Of a stretch of 64,000 nt of DNA, positions 62,885-64,000 are shown one piece after another. Both the position numbers and the translations under genes were made by a program. The stretch lies in contig OX104119.1 of the NCBI GenBank assembly GCA_944474755.1, positions 1,284,575-1,348,574 of the forward strand. The letters are read 5' to 3'. Within the stretch, counting starts at the first letter, position 1, and each line of letters starts with the position of its first letter. The DNA is from Limnoperna fortunei. Its lineage: Eukaryota > Mollusca > Bivalvia > Mytilida > Modiolidae. Under the pieces are notes generated by a model, which searched no databases, had not been told where the DNA came from, and worked only from the letters and a program-made list of their open reading frames with translations.

Positions 62885-64000
62885 AAATTTGACAATGATC
62901 TTTTCACTAATTTTCAAGCAATTAAATTTTTGTTTTTTAAGTAAAAAATTCAAGCTATCCCAGACTGAGGCCTCTTACTACAACAATAAACAACAACAGA
63001 AAACTGACACCATAAGGTTTAAACTGATATAGTAATTTCTGAAAAATCAGAAATTTAAATCTCTGTTTATAGAGGTTAATGTTGTATAAGACAATGGCAG
63101 TGTCACACTTCCCCTCCCCCATAATGTAAGGTCATTTAACTTGATGTTCACTGGTGATTTTAATGACAGGCATTAAATTAACATGTGATCATCAATATTT
63201 AAATAGAAAATGTCACATTGTTGTATATCAATTAACACAAGGATATATAATTGTTTTCATCTTGTTATTTATTTAGGAGATAACCATAATGTTTTTGAAG
63301 ATTTGCAACATCAATTGGTGATTTGATGGTCTGAAACTGAGTGTAAGCGGTGCCAGTCAACAGATATTTCCGATCATCAAATCACCAATTGATGCCAGCA
63401 AATCTTTTATCTCCATTCTAGTGCTACGGTAATAAAACATGGGAATTGTCTATTTACGAAAATAACATCTGCGCTTGCATCAACTCCTGGAATCCATGCC
63501 ATGAAATTATCCAGGCTGTCCAATCAGAAATGACATAACATCAAGAATAGCATTAGAGTTTTATTTTAATACAGATGCAGTGCATCGGTGGACCAGTGAT
63601 TAAAGTTAGCTAGTCATCTTCTATATATCATGTACCTATCAACACTGAGACTCCAACCTTAAATAACAAGAATTAACAGTTTCACTGGGCACTTTGATGC
63701 CCCCCCCCGCCCTTTTTTAACCCCAATGTCTACACAGATGTAAGAAAATTACTAATAATATTCCAAAACTGTGACTCAAATCATTAGATATTGCTACATC
63801 TGGTGTATCTGGGCCAAATGGGGATGAATGATGTTGTCATCTTGGCCCCTCAGACGTAAGATTTTGCACCTTATGAGTAAATTAAACATTTCATTTTTGT
63901 GCCACATAAAGCCCTCTAATATTTAAATACACTTCAAAAAAATTGATCAACCTCACTGTTTAATTTTGGGCCCTAGAAAATATGCATTTTTTAACCCGTA
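62885..64000. other. intron sequence upstream of exon 1, no exon found
   Basis: I looked on the minus strand for the signal peptide and first knot repeat and found no Cys-rich open segment. A foldback is at 63276-63414, and a tRNA-like SINE head may start near 63583 (tcggtggaccagtgattaaa). Confidence 0.5.
63276..63414. repeat. foldback element with about 40-nt arms
   Basis: ggagataa...gatttgcaacatcaattggt gatttgatg pairs with catcaaatcaccaattgatg ccagcaaatcttttatctcc. The spacer is about 40 nt. Confidence 0.75.

Noticed and set aside
62396..62953. Repetitive protein with Met-Ser-Arg-Pro-Trp repeats
   Set aside because: By-product of a 42-nt intronic array; no start context or flanking exon.
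62885..64000. Missing N-terminal RECK exons with first knot repeat and signal peptide
   Set aside because: No Cys-rich open segment with splice sites found on the minus strand here; they are probably beyond the window.

Overview
This is eukaryotic (animal) genomic DNA, AT-rich and with no sign of bacterial gene organisation. It carries one recognisable gene, on the minus strand: the 3' 19 coding exons of an invertebrate orthologue of RECK (reversion-inducing cysteine-rich protein with Kazal motifs), a GPI-anchored extracellular protein. The exons run from about 60.4 kb (5') to the stop codon at 3049-3051 (3'). They join with GT-AG introns and consistent phases into about 887 codons. The one or two most N-terminal exons and the promoter lie beyond the right edge. 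Protein divergence and the style of the dispersed repeats suggest a mollusc, probably a bivalve. That placement is inference.

About 60% of the window (roughly 38 kb) is tandem repeat lying in the introns: about 20 arrays with units of 19 to 80 nt, some exceeding 100 copies. Many of the longest reading frames come only from these arrays and are not genes.

The most unusual feature is where many arrays start. In 8 of the 18 introns the repeat unit is built from the last 20-60 nt of the upstream exon plus the first 9-30 nt of the intron, so each copy carries a copy of the exon end and its 5' splice site. The exon nearest 3 kb is preceded by about 146 such donors, the 38.6 kb exon is followed by about 90, the 13.9 kb exon by about 45, and the 29.0 kb exon by about 21. 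Smaller versions (2-5 copies) occur at the 14.2, 18.3, 27.4 and 51.5 kb exons. At 51.5 kb the unit is exactly 30 nt and stays in frame, so alternative donors would add 10-residue blocks. Elsewhere distal donor use would meet an early stop. Two acceptor-side duplications (9.9 kb and 53.1 kb) are also visible, but this side is much rarer.

Layout: 1-3048, downstream or 3' UTR sequence with small foldbacks and a GACA-rich dispersed repeat; 3049-14311, C-terminal and third Kazal exons with the 41-nt and 55-nt donor arrays and a SINE/LINE-like insertion; 14312-22188, central Kazal and EGF-like region exons with several foldback elements and SINE copies; 22189-27440, one intron filled by 24-, 37- and about 70-nt arrays; 27441-40918, the frizzled-like and cysteine-knot exons with the 42-, 80- and 64/74-nt arrays; 40919-51440, an intron with an 8.1 kb array of a 64-nt unit; 51441-60415, N-terminal cysteine-knot exons, a candidate cassette exon, a hAT-like transposon remnant and 44-/37-/46-nt arrays; 60416-64000, the next upstream intron with three back-to-back arrays.
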